Positions 47,175 to 57,764 of a stretch of DNA of 64,000 bases are shown one piece after another. This stretch comes from Aquilaria yunnanensis (lineage: Eukaryota > Streptophyta > Magnoliopsida > Malvales > Thymelaeaceae). The notes beneath the pieces were generated by a model that had not been told where the DNA came from, did not search any database, and saw nothing but the letters and a program-made list of their open reading frames with translations. Each line of letters starts with the position of its first letter. The stretch's first letter is position 1. The stretch covers positions 75,091,992 through 75,155,991 of the forward strand of contig CM077600.1 in NCBI GenBank assembly GCA_039654915.1, read 5' to 3'. A program made the translations under genes and the position numbers.

Positions 47175-48320
47175 TATTTCCTGATTGGAGAGGAGTTATA
47201 CCAACAAGGGTACGCGAGTCTACTGCAAAGGTGTGTCAGCAAAGAGGATGTAGAGACAGTCATCAAAAAAGTCCACGAGGGAGCCTGTGGTACCCACATA
47301 GGAACTGATGCTCTGGCAGGAGTACTATTCTGCCAGGGATACTTCTGGCCCACATTAAGGAAGGATGCGAGGCATTTTGTCCAGAAACGTGACAATTGCC
47401 AAAGACACGCTAACATCCAGAGGCTACCCTAAAAAATGATAACTCTGGCTAACTACCCTTGCCTCTTCACAGTATGGGGTATTGACCTTATCGGCCTCTC
47501 CCAACTGCACCCGGGGAGTGAAGTTCTGCGTAGTCGCAGTAGACTACTTCACTAAATAGATTGAGGTAGAGCCTCTGGCAACCATATCGGCGAAGGACGT
47601 ACATAAATTCATTTGGAAGAACATCGTATGAAGATTTGGCATACTGAGGGTGATAGTGGCCGATAATGGTTCCCAGTTTATTGACAAGGGGTTCCAAGAA
47701 TTCACTACCGACCTCGGGATAAAAATGCACTTTGCCCCGGTAGCTCATCCTCAGAGCAACGGACAGGTAGAAGTGTCCAACAGAACCATAAAGGATGGTT
47801 TGAAAAAGAGATTGAAGGAAGCAAAAGGGAAATGGCCAGGAGAACTTCCTAGTGTGCTATGGAGCTATCAGACAACCCCCTGGAGGGCCACAGGTGAGAC
47901 GCCTTTCTCACTCGTATTCGGCACGGAGGCCATTATTCCTATCGAAGTGGTTCAGCCATCGATAAGGGTACAAGTGTTCGATGAAGAGGGGAACAACCTT
48001 GGGTTAAGAACCAAGTTGGACCTATTGACAAACATAAAGAAGTGGCTGAGCTTAGAAGAAAAGCTTTTCAGCAAAGGGTAGCTATCGCTGCAAACTCACA
48101 TGTCAAGCGAAAAGGAATCAGGAAGGGGGACCTTGTCCTCCGAAAGGCTGAGTTTGAGCCCTGAAGACCATCTCACAGAGTACTTCAGGTAAACTGGGAA
48201 GGGCCTTATTTGGTCCTTGATGAAGTTCGACCAGGAGTCTACAAGCTTGGCGATACCTAAGGTGGAGAACTGAGGAACACATGGTATTCAGATGCTTTAA
48301 AAAAATTCTGCACTTAGAAA
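47175..48320 (+). pseudogene. Tat integrase
   Basis: The HHCC domain (HEGACGTHIGTDALAG ... CQRHAN) and WGIDLIG (first Asp) are in one frame. After a frameshift at about 47515 come KFCVVAVDYFTK, a stop at a Trp position, VADNGSQFID (second Asp) and NGQVEVSNRTIKDGL (Glu). A GPY-type module WEGPYLVLDEVRPGVYKLG follows after another shift near 48065, ending about 48320. All three catalytic acids are present, but the frame is broken. Confidence 0.9.
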
Positions 48321-48724
48321 TTTTTCTAAGGAAAATAGTCCCACCAAAGAAGTCTAGCCAAACAAGGTGTGCGTACCTATGTACAAAAGTGATACATCTT
48401 CTTCGAAGGAGCAACAACTGAACATGGCTGATAAAAAGAGGCAAAGCTTTGCTGAAAGATATTGGCCGAAATTGGTGCTATATATGCCAAAGGTGGTTAT
48501 CCGGATAACAGGTGCGAAGGATACTTACTATCTTTTCGAGGGACCTAGACCGAAAATGGTTGAACTGACCCTCGTTACCAGAGATAGTATAGGAGAAATA
48601 GGTCTTAGGACTGAACCAAATTTTGGAGGAAAAAATAAATTTCATTTACACCTTGGTACAACAAGAAGAAGTTTACAAAGAAAAAGAAAAAGGAAAAAGA
48701 AAGCCTATTCGGGGTCCTGAATGC
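48321..48724. other. Spacer between integrase and the antisense ORF
   Basis: Plus-strand open frames here have no family motif. This is where sense and antisense genes meet tail to tail. Confidence 0.5.
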
Positions 48725-49414
48725 CTAGGGGACCTCGTCATTTTGAGCTACTTCACCACCAACCTCCTCTGTGACAACCTTCGGCACCGGAGGAAGAACA
48801 AAGGGAAGATTGAGGTGCTCTATCTTTGACCATGCCCAGCGAGGCCCTTCGGGGATGTCCAAGCCTGCCAAAAAGGAGAGGCCGAGGTTAGGGTACTTGG
48901 CCAGAACTTGGTGCTGAGCTAAACAAAAGTCATCTTGGAATGCAACCTTGGTTGCTTGATTGGCCTTGTCCTTCTCGACAGACAAGTCATCCAGCTCGTT
49001 CCTCAGCTCCACGACCTCTCTCTCCAGCTTCTTCGTCTTCTTCTTCTTCTTCTCCTTCTTTAGTGCGTCGACCTCGGCTTGAAGTTCGGCGTTGTCTGCA
49101 AGGGCCTTTGTGAGGATTGCAGAGTCCTCCTCCTCATTCTTTTAGTAGGCCTCGTTAGCCAAAGATAGTGCGATAACCTTCGCGCCGAGGTCAAACACCT
49201 TTTTGGAAAAATCCTGAGAGAGCTCTTCCTGACTCTTCAAGAAGTCATCTCGAAGTTTAGCCACCTCGTCCTTGGCTATCTTGTTGAGCTCGTCATACTT
49301 AAGGACCGAGGTGGCATAAAATTCCTTGGCTCTTGCCAATGACTCTTCCATCCAAGATCAGACCGAAGATTATTTCGTTGCCCAAGCTCTGAAATATCCA
49401 CTGTACGCCAAGAG

Positions 49415-49500
49415 CTGTAAAAAGAAAGACTCCGAATAAGGGTTACAAGGCTATAAAAGCTTAGAAAAATCTTCTAAGTCCTGAAAAGCTCAAAACTTAC
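49415..49500 (-). other. GT-AG intron of the antisense ORF, phase 0
   Basis: Minus strand: CCCTG then GTAAGT ... pyrimidine-rich end TTTTTACAG then CTCTTGG. It is 86 bases and homologous in place and flank to the introns at 82-160 and 187-265. Confidence 0.75.
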
Positions 49501-49805
49501 CAGGGCAGCATGTTCAGACATCCTCGCGGTGAGGACCTCCTCACTAAGGGACTTAAAGTTTGCGTTGGTGAGGATGCTCTTGGCCATCTGAGGAGCCATT
49601 TTCTAGCTATCCTCGATGAACAAGTTCATGTCCTCCGTGAAGGTCCAGAAAGGCTCCTTCGGCACCTTGTCCCTCGGGATATAGAAGTCCCGAAGGGCCC
49701 ACTTCCGAGCGTGCTCCACCATCCACGCAGCGGGCGCCTGCTCCTCTGCAAAATCATGCCAAGGTTCTGTGAGCACATTATCCCTTAGCCATTCATCTAT
49801 AAGAT

Positions 49806-49856
49806 CTAAAATGCCAAAAATTCCCAAACTCATAGAAAAATGGCTAAGGGGCAAAC
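49806..49856 (-). other. Possible 51-base intron of the antisense ORF
   Basis: Minus strand: CACCAG then GTTTGCC ... GGCATTTTAG then ATCTTATAG. Splicing would restore GAT (Asp) and give PPDLIDEW. But 51 is a multiple of three without a stop, and it is shorter than usual plant introns, so it may simply be coding. Confidence 0.4.
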
Positions 49857-50262
49857 CTGGTGGAACCTTGGTGATATCCTCCTCAGAGTCGCTGACCTCT
49901 TGTACATTGGCAGGGACCTGCTTGCCTTTCCTTCTTTGGTGCTCCTCGAGCTATTCAGTGGAAAGGCCCCCTACTAATGTTCCCAAGGTATTCGTCACAA
50001 TGATAGAGCTTTGTGGATTCGAGCTGATGGCCGGCTCTGAGGGTGGGTCGGCGACAACTGAGGATGGGTCCTGCACCTCCACGTCGCCTTCTAGAGGGGG
50101 AGGAAGAAAGTCCTCCTTGGCCTTCTTCGACTTCTTCACCGAAGATGGCCCTTCCGCCGATGTCTTCTTCTTCTTCGGGGCAGCTTTCTTCCTTTGCTGC
50201 TCCCCTTTCTCGGCTTGACTGAGGAAGAGGGAATTGTAAAATGTAGCGGATTGGTCGCCCAT

Positions 50263-50332
50263 CTTTGAAAAAGGAAAGACATCAGTGTAAGTCTAGAGGA
50301 GTACATATAGCAAAATCTGGAAGATGACTTAC
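50263..50332 (-). other. Probable 70-base intron of the antisense ORF
   Basis: Minus strand: GTTGAAA then GTAAGTCATC ... CTTTTTCAAAG then ATGGGCGACC. Donor and acceptor are strong. The upstream frame ends in phase 1 and the downstream frame starts in phase 0, so one base has been gained or lost, or translation restarts. Confidence 0.55.
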
Positions 50333-51284
50333 TTTCAACAAGGGCTTCGTATGTAAGCTCCTCCCGAAGGAGCATCACTAGCCACGCCTTCTTCCCGTCG
50401 AAAGCAGGCTTTGGCATGTTGAGGCCAGTTTTGTGCTCCTTGATTACCCCAGCTCCCGAAGGACCTCTTCGGTCATGGGATTCCACTTGATCGGAAAGGA
50501 GTACAAGGATCATGGAGGGACCTCGGGGTCCCAGTCCGTGATAGCTTGGATGCGGCTGTCGAACTCCTCAAATTTCGCTACTAACTCAGAAGTTAGTAGC
50601 TTCTTGTGGTCAACGACATCCGTCTCCAGCGTCCCCGAGGCCCACCTGGTCGGCACATATTTCCATTCCTTGTCCACCTTTATGAAGAAAAACTTCTTCT
50701 ACCACCCTCGCCAGCTATCCTTGGTCCCAAAGGTGAATGTATACTTTCTGCTTCCAGATCCCCGAGGTAGCAAAAAAAAGAAGCCACCCTTTAGAATCGG
50801 GAAGAGTTTGTAGTACTACATAAAGATGATGAAGTGGGGCTCTATCTTAAAGACCCCACAAATGCCGAGGAAGGCATTGAAGTAAGAATAGGCATTCAGA
50901 GGAAGTTGGTTCACGGCTATGCCATGAAATTGGTAGAACTCGCAAACCATCTTTGGGGGAGGGTACCAAAGTTTGGCCTTCAATTGGGCCCGAAAGACGG
51001 TAACCTCGTCCGAATGGTACATGTAACCAACCAGGCCTCGAGTAGACAGCCTGGTAATGGCATAAGAGGGAAGATAAAACTTTGTTGACCACTTCTCCAT
51101 TTTCTCTGAAGTGGTGCAGCATGGGTGAGAGTCGAGAGGAACCCAACTCTTGGGAATAGGATGAATAGTCAAGAGTGGGACCGGAGAAGACATGTGTGGA
51201 AGAAGGAAATGACTTCGAAAAAGAAAACCGAAGGACTTCAGAAGAAGGATACGACTTCAGAAAAGTAGAAAAGAGTAGAAACAC

Positions 51285-51926
51285 AGAAAATCAAAGGACT
51301 TCGAAAAAAGAAACCCACCAAAACTCTTGTCGAAGTCGGGATTTGTGAACACCATCGCAAAAACTAGCTGAAAATCGCACCATCGTAGAAAAGAGAGAAA
51401 AGCTTGAGAGCAAACGAGAGCAAAATGGAAGCAAAAGAAAGCAAGTGAGGAGAACTCTAAGGAGAGGAAGGTTTATATAGGCCAAAGGGGGTAGGCTAAT
51501 CGTCTCCATAATTACCCCATGAAGGTGAAGAGACACAGTTGATGTAACCAATGTGACTGTCCACCAATAACCGCGTGACACGTGTCGCTCGACACAGAAA
51601 ATGAAGGCATGCCTCCTGACAGCACGAAGGGCTAGGCAAGCTTACCCGAAGTGACGTGTCTGTTTGATTATGTGACGTGATGATTCACTGACCTGCAGCA
51701 AAAAATTAAACAGGGAATACACGCTTTGGAAATACCAAGGGCCTAGCCAAAAAATGAGGAGTGACACTTATAAGCTACCTCAACTGAGAAGACAAACCCT
51801 CGGAGAATGAAGTATCCCCTGCCTAAGAAGGCCAATAAGCTGCATCTATGGTAACTGCTAGCTTCCACAACGAGCTCCATGAAATGCTCTCAAAGACTCT
51901 ACTCATCGAAGTTACAATTTTGGCTT
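51285..51926. other. Region between antisense ORF and 3' LTR
   Basis: It carries the candidate antisense promoter. 51515-51600 matches, in reverse, 59045-59130, so it is conserved between Tat elements. Confidence 0.6.
51472..51479 (-). promoter_or_regulatory. Candidate TATA box of the antisense gene
   Basis: Minus strand reads TATATAAA about 280 bases before the ATG at 51193, followed by a C/T-rich leader (TTCCTCTCCTTAG...). This is inside the element and distinct from the LTR TATA box. Confidence 0.5.
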
Positions 51927-51940
51927 CCGAGGAGGGCATG
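51927..51940 (+). promoter_or_regulatory. Polypurine tract (Tat element)
   Basis: CCGAGGAGGGCATG directly before TGATAGC; the minus element has CGAGGGGGGGCATG at 58687-58700. Confidence 0.75.
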
Positions 51941-52769
51941 TGATAGCTAAATGGCTTACACTTGGATAGCTTCTGAGGATGACTTACAAGTACCACCCTC
52001 AGAGGTCCATCTGACCAACCTTAGAAAATGGATCCTCACCACCCTCTACGAGTAGTCATCACCCTCAACTGCTGACACTACCACCCTCAGAGGGACATAC
52101 CGCGCCATCCTTGGTCAAGTGATCTAGCGACCTCGGGAGGCCACCTCCCCATCCTTGGCAGAATAGAGCATTCCTCAAAGGTCCTCCACCCTGCTGAGGA
52201 GCTTCCCCTTACGGCCATCAAGAGCAAAAATCGGATTGAAGGAGACTTATTTACCGAATGGGTCTTACTCTTCAAAGAGGGCCCATCACCGAAGGAGTTC
52301 TCACCTAGATGAGACAAAGATGGTTAGGAGCCTCTGACACATAGCCCTCCTACATGCCCCTGACCTCTAGTCAGAATAGCTACAGCCAGCTGGGGGCGCC
52401 TGTTCCTGAACATATGGATCAAATCCGGCCGATCACGTGTCATAATCTGAGACGAGCTGTAGCTGGAGGCCTTCTCCTCATGACCTCCTATAAATACCTG
52501 TGGAGAACCTTGGTTATCTTCTGCTCTTCATTCCCTCTTTCTTACCTTCATTCTCGAAAATACTGACTTGAGCGTCGGAGGCTCCTCCCCTGGAATCACA
52601 TTCTGAGGAGTCTCTAACCTCTATTCTACTGAGTCTTGTAGCCACCTTCTTGTCAGAAGCCCCTCTCCAAGGCATCTTCACACTAGAGGTCCTTTTCCAG
52701 ACACCTTCATACCGGAAGTCCTACTTGTAGCTGGACCACGTCACACAACGAGGATGCTGCCGGGCATCA
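51941..52769 (+). repeat. 3' LTR of the Tat element
   Basis: 829 bases, TGATAGCTAAATGGC to CGGGCATCA. It lacks about 20-25 bases present in the 5' LTR near 42550 (GTAAGGACACAAGAGACAAA region). Confidence 0.93.
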
Positions 52770-52774
52770 CTAGG

Positions 52775-53960
52775 GATGTTTTCTGGCTTTGTGTTCAGGT
52801 ATTATAAAAGACAACAGAACAAGAATTATTGATAATCTAGAATCTTAAGAAAAGTCAAGTAATCCCATGATGGGTATGATAAGGGACATAAAGCACTTCA
52901 TGTAAGAATTGAATAACCGTATTGCTTAGTTAACTAGGGGAATGATGATTCTTTTACAAGATCATCAATAAGCTCAACAAGCTATGAATAATCCTAAGGA
53001 AATAATAATAATAGGGTAAGGGGGGAGGTGTTCCAGGATGAAATTGAGCATTGACACTGAAAAAGACAAGATTCACCCTAAGGGCCTGAAGTAGAGGAGA
53101 CATATGAGAAAGAGGATGATGACTCAGAAGGGAACTTACACCTTGATAGAGGAAATGGAAAGTAATTCCTCCATAAATGGAATTACTTATCCAATTTCAA
53201 GGATAAGGACCACTAAAGTTATTTGGTATTGATGATCTGGATGTAGTGGAGGAATGGTTAACTGCTATACAAGACTTGTTTCATTATGCCGAGTTGGATT
53301 CTCAGTGAAGAGTGGAGTGAGTGCCTTTTTATTTGAAGGATAAGGGCTTCTTATAGTGGAAGAGCAAGTTGAAGAATGTTGAGTGTCCCAATAGTACTTT
53401 AGATTTGGAGGATTTCAAAAGAAAATTTTGAAGGCAACATATTGGTGAAGCTACCTAGGACTTGAAGAGAATGAAATTTGAGGAGCTGGCCCAAGGCGAT
53501 TTGTTTGTTACCAAGTATGAGCATAAATTTAGCTCACTCATTTTTTATGCACATTACATAATGATTGAAAGGGAATTGAATGCAAAGAGGTTGGTTCAAG
53601 GCCTGAAGCTAGTTCTGAGGAGATTCATTATGGCAATAAGGAAAAACTACCACCAAGTAGTATAGAAAGCTTTGGCTTTTAAGCAAGAATTAGGGGATCA
53701 AAGACTAAGAGCAAGAGTACAAAGGCATCATCTTCTGCCCAAAGTAAATATTTGGGTAAGAGATCAATGGTTGTTGCTAACCAAGGCCCAACTAAAAAGG
53801 CCAAGAAAGACAACAAGAGGCAATGCCTTAAGTGTCATATGTTTCATGGCACCAAGCCTTGCGCTTTGGGATCAATCTTTATAACATTTGCTATCAAAGT
53901 TGGCATTGAACAAGGGATTGTCTACAGAATAGGTTGAAGCAAAGGCAAGATGGCCCCGAC
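52775..53960 (+). pseudogene. Tekay gag
   Basis: Pieces in the usual order: LFGIDDLDVVEEWLTAIQDL, FYLKDKG, DLKRMKFEELAQGDLFVTKY, KFSSLIFYAHYI and a stop-interrupted C-terminus with a degenerate knuckle (CLKCHMFHGTKPC). A stop replaces Gln or Trp at several points. Frame changes at about 53670 and 53750. Confidence 0.75.
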
Positions 53961-54012
53961 TACCAGGAGCATACAAATGAAGGTAATAGTACCACCTAGG
54001 GTAGCAAGTTAA

Positions 54013-54546
54013 GTGACTCAGGAGCTGCCAACAGTTCAAGGTAATTTTATGTTTCAGAATAGCAATGTAAGAGTTTTATTTGACACTGGAGCTACTAATT
54101 CTATCATTGAATCATCCTTAGTGGATAAATTAAATTGTCAAAGAGAATTTATAGAAGAAATAAGACTAATTAGAACCCTACGAAAGGGTATAATTCAGAC
54201 TAATGAATTAGTAAGAAAGTGTCCCTTGGAGTTAAAAGGTCCTAAGTTCTCTAGTGAATTGTGGGTCATAGATTTAAAGTCCTATGAAATTGTATTACGC
54301 ATGGATTTTTTGGTTAAGTTTAAGGCACAAATTGACTGTGCAAACCATATGGTAACCCTTTATCATACATATAGGGTAAGAATGGTCTATATAGGAGGCC
54401 TTGTAAGTATGCACATCAAGATTTTGGAAACCATTCCTATAGTTCAAGAGGAGGAGTATTACACACTAAATAAAATGGCCATCAAAGAGCAAATCAAAGA
54501 TATGCCCATTGCCAATCAATTTCTTGAAGTGTTTCCTATAAATTAG
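54013..54546 (+). pseudogene. Tekay protease
   Basis: VRVLFDTGATNSIIESSLV holds the DTGA active site (54082-54093). LWVIDLKSYEIVLRMDFLVK and VYIGGLVS-like text follow, normal for this group. One open frame of 177 codons, ending before the RT. Confidence 0.85.
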
Positions 54547-55320
54547 TTGGGTTTACCATCCAAGAAAGAGGTTAAAATCTTTATTCATTTACAACCTAGA
54601 AAAAAACCTATCTTGATATCTCCATATTGGATGTTAGCTCCAAAAATGGATGAGTTGAAGTGGCAGTTAGAAGAACTACTAAAGAACGGGTTTATAAGAC
54701 CCAGTGTTTTGCCATAGGGGGTGTTAGTGTTGTTTGTGAAGAAGAAAGATGACACATTAAGATTGTGTGTCGACTACATGAAATTAAATGCAGTTACCAT
54801 AAAGAACAAATATTCTCTGGCCTAGATTGATGACTTGTTTTGTAGGTTGAAGGGAGTAATGGTCTTTTCTAAAATTGATGTAAGGTTTGGTTACTTCCAG
54901 ATAAGAGTTCAGGAAAAGGATATCTCTAAGACTATATTTAGAACTCGATTCGGACATTATGAGTTCACCATAATGCCATTCAGGGTCATAAATGCCTTGG
55001 CAGTTTACAGGGATGCCATGAACAGGATTTTTCATCCATACTCGGATTAGTTTGTCAAAATTTTTATCAATGGAATTTTGGTGTATTCTACATCCCCATA
55101 AGAACATGAAGAACATCTTAAGATAATTATACAAATATTGAAGGAAAATCAATACTATGCAAATTAGTTTTGGACTAAAGAAATTCCTTTTCTCGGGCAT
55201 ATTATTAACGTTCAAGGACTTTTAGTGGATTCTGAGAAAGTTAATGTTGTAGTTAAGTGGAATAAGCCAACTATGGTAAAGGAAGTGAGGAGTTTCTTAG
55301 GTTTGGCTGGTTATTACTGA
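54547..55320 (+). pseudogene. Tekay reverse transcriptase, active site lost
   Basis: [51 protein letters not shown] and [16 protein letters not shown] are clear. The active-site block reads FINGILVYS (about 55062-55088) where FVDDILVYS is expected, so both catalytic Asp codons have changed. Stops at 54541, 54715, 54823 and 55048. Confidence 0.88.
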
Positions 55321-55830
55321 AGATTTATAGAAAAATTTTCTGTGGTAGCTTCTTCATTAACCACCTTAACTAATAAATCACAACGATTCGAATGGTTAGA
55401 CAAATGTGAAGCTAGTTTTCAAGAGCTTAAAAGGAGGATTACTTATGTACTCATCTTAATACTTCCAAAACTACATAAAAATTTTGAAATTTACACTGAT
55501 GCATCTAGATCAGGATTAAGTTGTGTACTTATACAGGTGAAGCAAGTTATTACTTATGGGTTAGTTCAACTTTGACCCAATGGGATAAACTACTCAATGT
55601 ATGATTTAGAGCTAGTGGTGGTGGTTATTGTGTTGAAGCTTTGGGGACATTACTTGGTAGAAATATTTTTTAAGATCTTCATATACCATAAGAGTCTAAA
55701 ATATTTATTTACTCAAATAGATCTCAATATGAGACAAAGGAAATGGATTGAGTATATCAAAGACTATGATTCCACAATAGCATATTGTTATCGAAAGGGA
55801 ACATAGTGGTAGATGCACTAAGTAGAAAAT
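55321..55830 (+). pseudogene. Tekay RNase H
   Basis: RFEWLDKCEASFQELKRR, FEIYTDASRSGLSCVLIQ (first Asp kept), then MYDLELVVVVIVLKLWGHYL, where the family has NYPTHDLELAAVV, and RKWIEYIKDYDSTIAYC. A frameshift near 55805 precedes VVDALSRK. Confidence 0.85.
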
Positions 55831-56059
55831 ACATAGGGATGATTCTTTCTAAGGATCAACCTTCAAGTATCCTGAAGGTGTCTTTAGAGATCTATTCTCA
55901 ATTTTTCATGAATTTTGAAAAACTAGGAGAAAGTTTAAATGTATGCTTTAGATATACAGCCAGCATGGTTGGCAAAAGTTAAAGATGCTCAAAGCAAAGA
56001 CCATGATATTAAAAAGATTTTAGTGTAAGAGAGGCATGGTATAGTACTAAAGAAATTTT

Positions 56060-56670
56060 GATACAAGGATGAACTATTACACTATGAGGAAAGACTACAT
56101 GCACTTAATGAACTAAGGAAACAAGTTTTCCAAGAGGCTCATAACAGTAAGTTAATCATACATCCAGGTGTTGACAAAATGTATCATGACTTGCAAACTC
56201 ACTTTTGGTGGTCCGAACTTAAGAAAGACATCACTGAGTCGATAGACTGACTAGGTCGGCAAATTTTATACCGATTAACATTACCTATTAATTAGAAAGG
56301 TTGGTCCAATTGTACCTTAAGGAAGTGGTGGGGTTGCATGGCATATTGGACTAAATGTAAGCCTAAGCACAATATATCATCCTCAAACTAACTGGCAGTT
56401 TGAAAGAGTGATACAAACTTTAGAAGATATGCTAAGAATGTATGCCATAGATTTTATTGGTGATTGGGATCGTCAATTGTTACTTATTAAGTTTGCCTAT
56501 AACAATAGCCATAAAATGAATATAGGCATGACACCTTATGATGCTTTATATGGGCAAAGATGCATGACACCCCATTGTTGGGCAGACTCCATAGATAAAG
56601 TTCAAATTGGACCTGAAATCATTACTAACACAACAACAAAGATGAAGTTGATTTAGAAAAGAATCAAAGC
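56060..56670 (+). pseudogene. Tekay integrase with a deleted core
   Basis: The zinc domain is seen as EAHNSKLIIHPGVDKMYHDL and FWWSELKKDI. Between about 56240 and 56400 most of the catalytic core is missing: only a VVGLHGI-like phrase and YHPQTN-like text remain, so both catalytic Asp segments are gone. The frame from 56408 gives the rest: ERVIQTLEDML (with the Glu region), FAYNNSHKMNIGMTPYDALY and GQRCMTPHCW. Confidence 0.82.
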
Positions 56671-56998
56671 TGCCATTGATTGGCAAGAGAAGTTTGCTAA
56701 TGTAAGAAGGTAGGAACTAAGTTTTGACATAAGGAATAAGGTGTTATTGAAGGTGTCTCCTATAAAGGGGTGAGTAGATTTGGTCAGAGAAATTAGTTAG
56801 CCCCATGATATATAGGTATTTTTGAAATTCTTGAGAACGCAAGGGAAATGCCCTATAGATTGGCTTTGTCACCCATTTATCACAGGTGTATAATGTGTTT
56901 CACATGAGTCTGTTAAGAGATCATGTGATGGACCCACAACAAGTATTGCCTCCAACTTCAATGCCGTTAAGAGAACACTTTCATATGAGAAATTTCTA

Positions 56999-57115
56999 GT
57001 TAGAATTTTGGATAGGCAAGTAAGGAAATTAAGAACCAAGTGGATACCTATGGTCAAATCTTTGTGGTCAAACCATACGGAAAAGGAAGCCACTTAGGAA
57101 TCTATGCAAGATATG
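56999..57115 (+). pseudogene. Chromodomain relic
   Basis: VRILDRQVRKLRTKWIPMVK then SLWSNHTEKEAT, a stop where the family has Trp (ATWE), then ESMQDMQEQY. This matches the C-terminal chromodomain of Tekay/Del integrases, which directs insertion into heterochromatin. Confidence 0.82.
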
Positions 57116-57175
57116 CAAGAGCAATATATAAAGGAATTTGCTTTGTTATAATGAAATTTGGAAGACCAAATTTCA

Positions 57176-57764
57176 AAAGGTGGGGAGAATGCTAAGGCTC
57201 TCCAAGACTGAAGACAAAATTTATGAGGTAAGCTTGACTTTTATACTTATAAATTTTGTTTGCACACTAAGTAATGCAATTAGTGAGTTAATGTAGTATA
57301 AAGTTAATGATGTGGTCATTTGAGCAAAATTTAGTCATAAGGAGAAAAATAGTAATTTTACTAAGAATTCCCTATTTTAAGACATAAATGTGTTTGAATT
57401 ATGGAAGTAAACATTTTGAAGAATATTTATGATTCTTAGTTTAAATTTCATTTCTGAAGTGGAAGAAAATATCATTGTGAGGCATTGGGACCTAATTAGC
57501 ATAATTAAGAAAGTTAAGGGATCAAGGGGTATTAAGGAGAGGATAAAAAGCAAAGAAAGGTTTTTCTTGCACACTTCTCCCCCTCACGATGTAGCAGCCA
57601 AGCCCTAGGCTTCCAAACCTTTTCTCCAACTGTTTCTTGAGCAATTGAAGCCTTGTTCAAGTGCTTTCTTTATGCAATTAGCTTGTTTGAGCTCAAGGAG
57701 GCAAATGATCAAGTTTTTCTTCTTGGTAAGCTTTAATTCTTGGATTTGATTTAATTTTTATGTC
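57176..57764 (+). repeat. Polypurine tract and truncated 3' LTR of the Tekay element
   Basis: AAAAGGTGGGGAGA then the LTR from 57190 (TGCTAAGGCTCTCC). It follows the 5' LTR as far as GGATTTGATTTAA and stops at 57764, where a minus-strand Tat LTR begins. Confidence 0.8.

Larger units (their letters stand above)
48725..51193 (-). pseudogene. Tat antisense ORF: putative gypsy-type transposon domain plus coiled coil, spliced
   Basis: The best ATG is at 51193 (MSSPVPLLTIHPIPK). The N-terminal domain contains QLPLNAYSYFNAFLGICGV and FKIEPHFIIFM, then (after a stop) LPRGSGSRKYTFTF and DSWRGW, and VVDHKKLLTSELVAKFEEFD. This is the pattern of the plant family named putative gypsy-type transposon (Transposase_28, PF04195). 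Next come a Lys-rich linker (MGDQSATFYNSLFLSQ ... KKKKTS), EDITKVPP, DEWLRDNVLTEPWHDF, FKSLSEEVLTARMSEHAAL, and after an intron the coiled coil ending KVAFQDDFCLAQHQVLAKYP. Introns: 50263-50332, possibly 49806-49856, and 49415-49500. A 1-base shift near 50450 and stops show decay. Function unknown. Confidence 0.8.
41974..52769 (+). mobile_element. Full-length Tat-type Ty3-gypsy element
   Basis: 10.8 kb with LTRs of 855 and 829 bases, TGATAGC...GGGCATCA ends, a primer site, a polypurine tract and flanks CTACG (41969-41973) and CTAGG (52770-52774). The order is gag, protease, RT, RNase H, a second (archaeal-type) RNase H, integrase, then an antisense ORF before the 3' LTR. The dual RNase H and antisense ORF are marks of the Tat lineage (Retand-like). 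About nine in-frame stops and three or more frameshifts make it non-autonomous now. Confidence 0.95.
31383..57764 (+). mobile_element. Tekay/Del-type Ty3-gypsy element with two nested insertions
   Basis: Once the insertions 33577-41684 and 41974-52769 are set aside, the order is 5' LTR (31383-33576 then 41690-41856, about 2.36 kb), a primer-site-like TAGTATCAGAAGAAGG at 41858, gag, protease, reverse transcriptase, RNase H, integrase, chromodomain, a purine tract AAAAGGTGGGGAGA (57176-57189), and the first 575 bases of the 3' LTR (57190-57764). The chromodomain and gag style place it in the chromovirus Tekay/Del group. All genes are decayed. The 3' LTR is cut by a Tat LTR. Confidence 0.8.

Noticed and set aside
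48367..48720. Plus-strand open frames after the Tat integrase
   Set aside because: No family motif, and not needed in the known Tat gene order.
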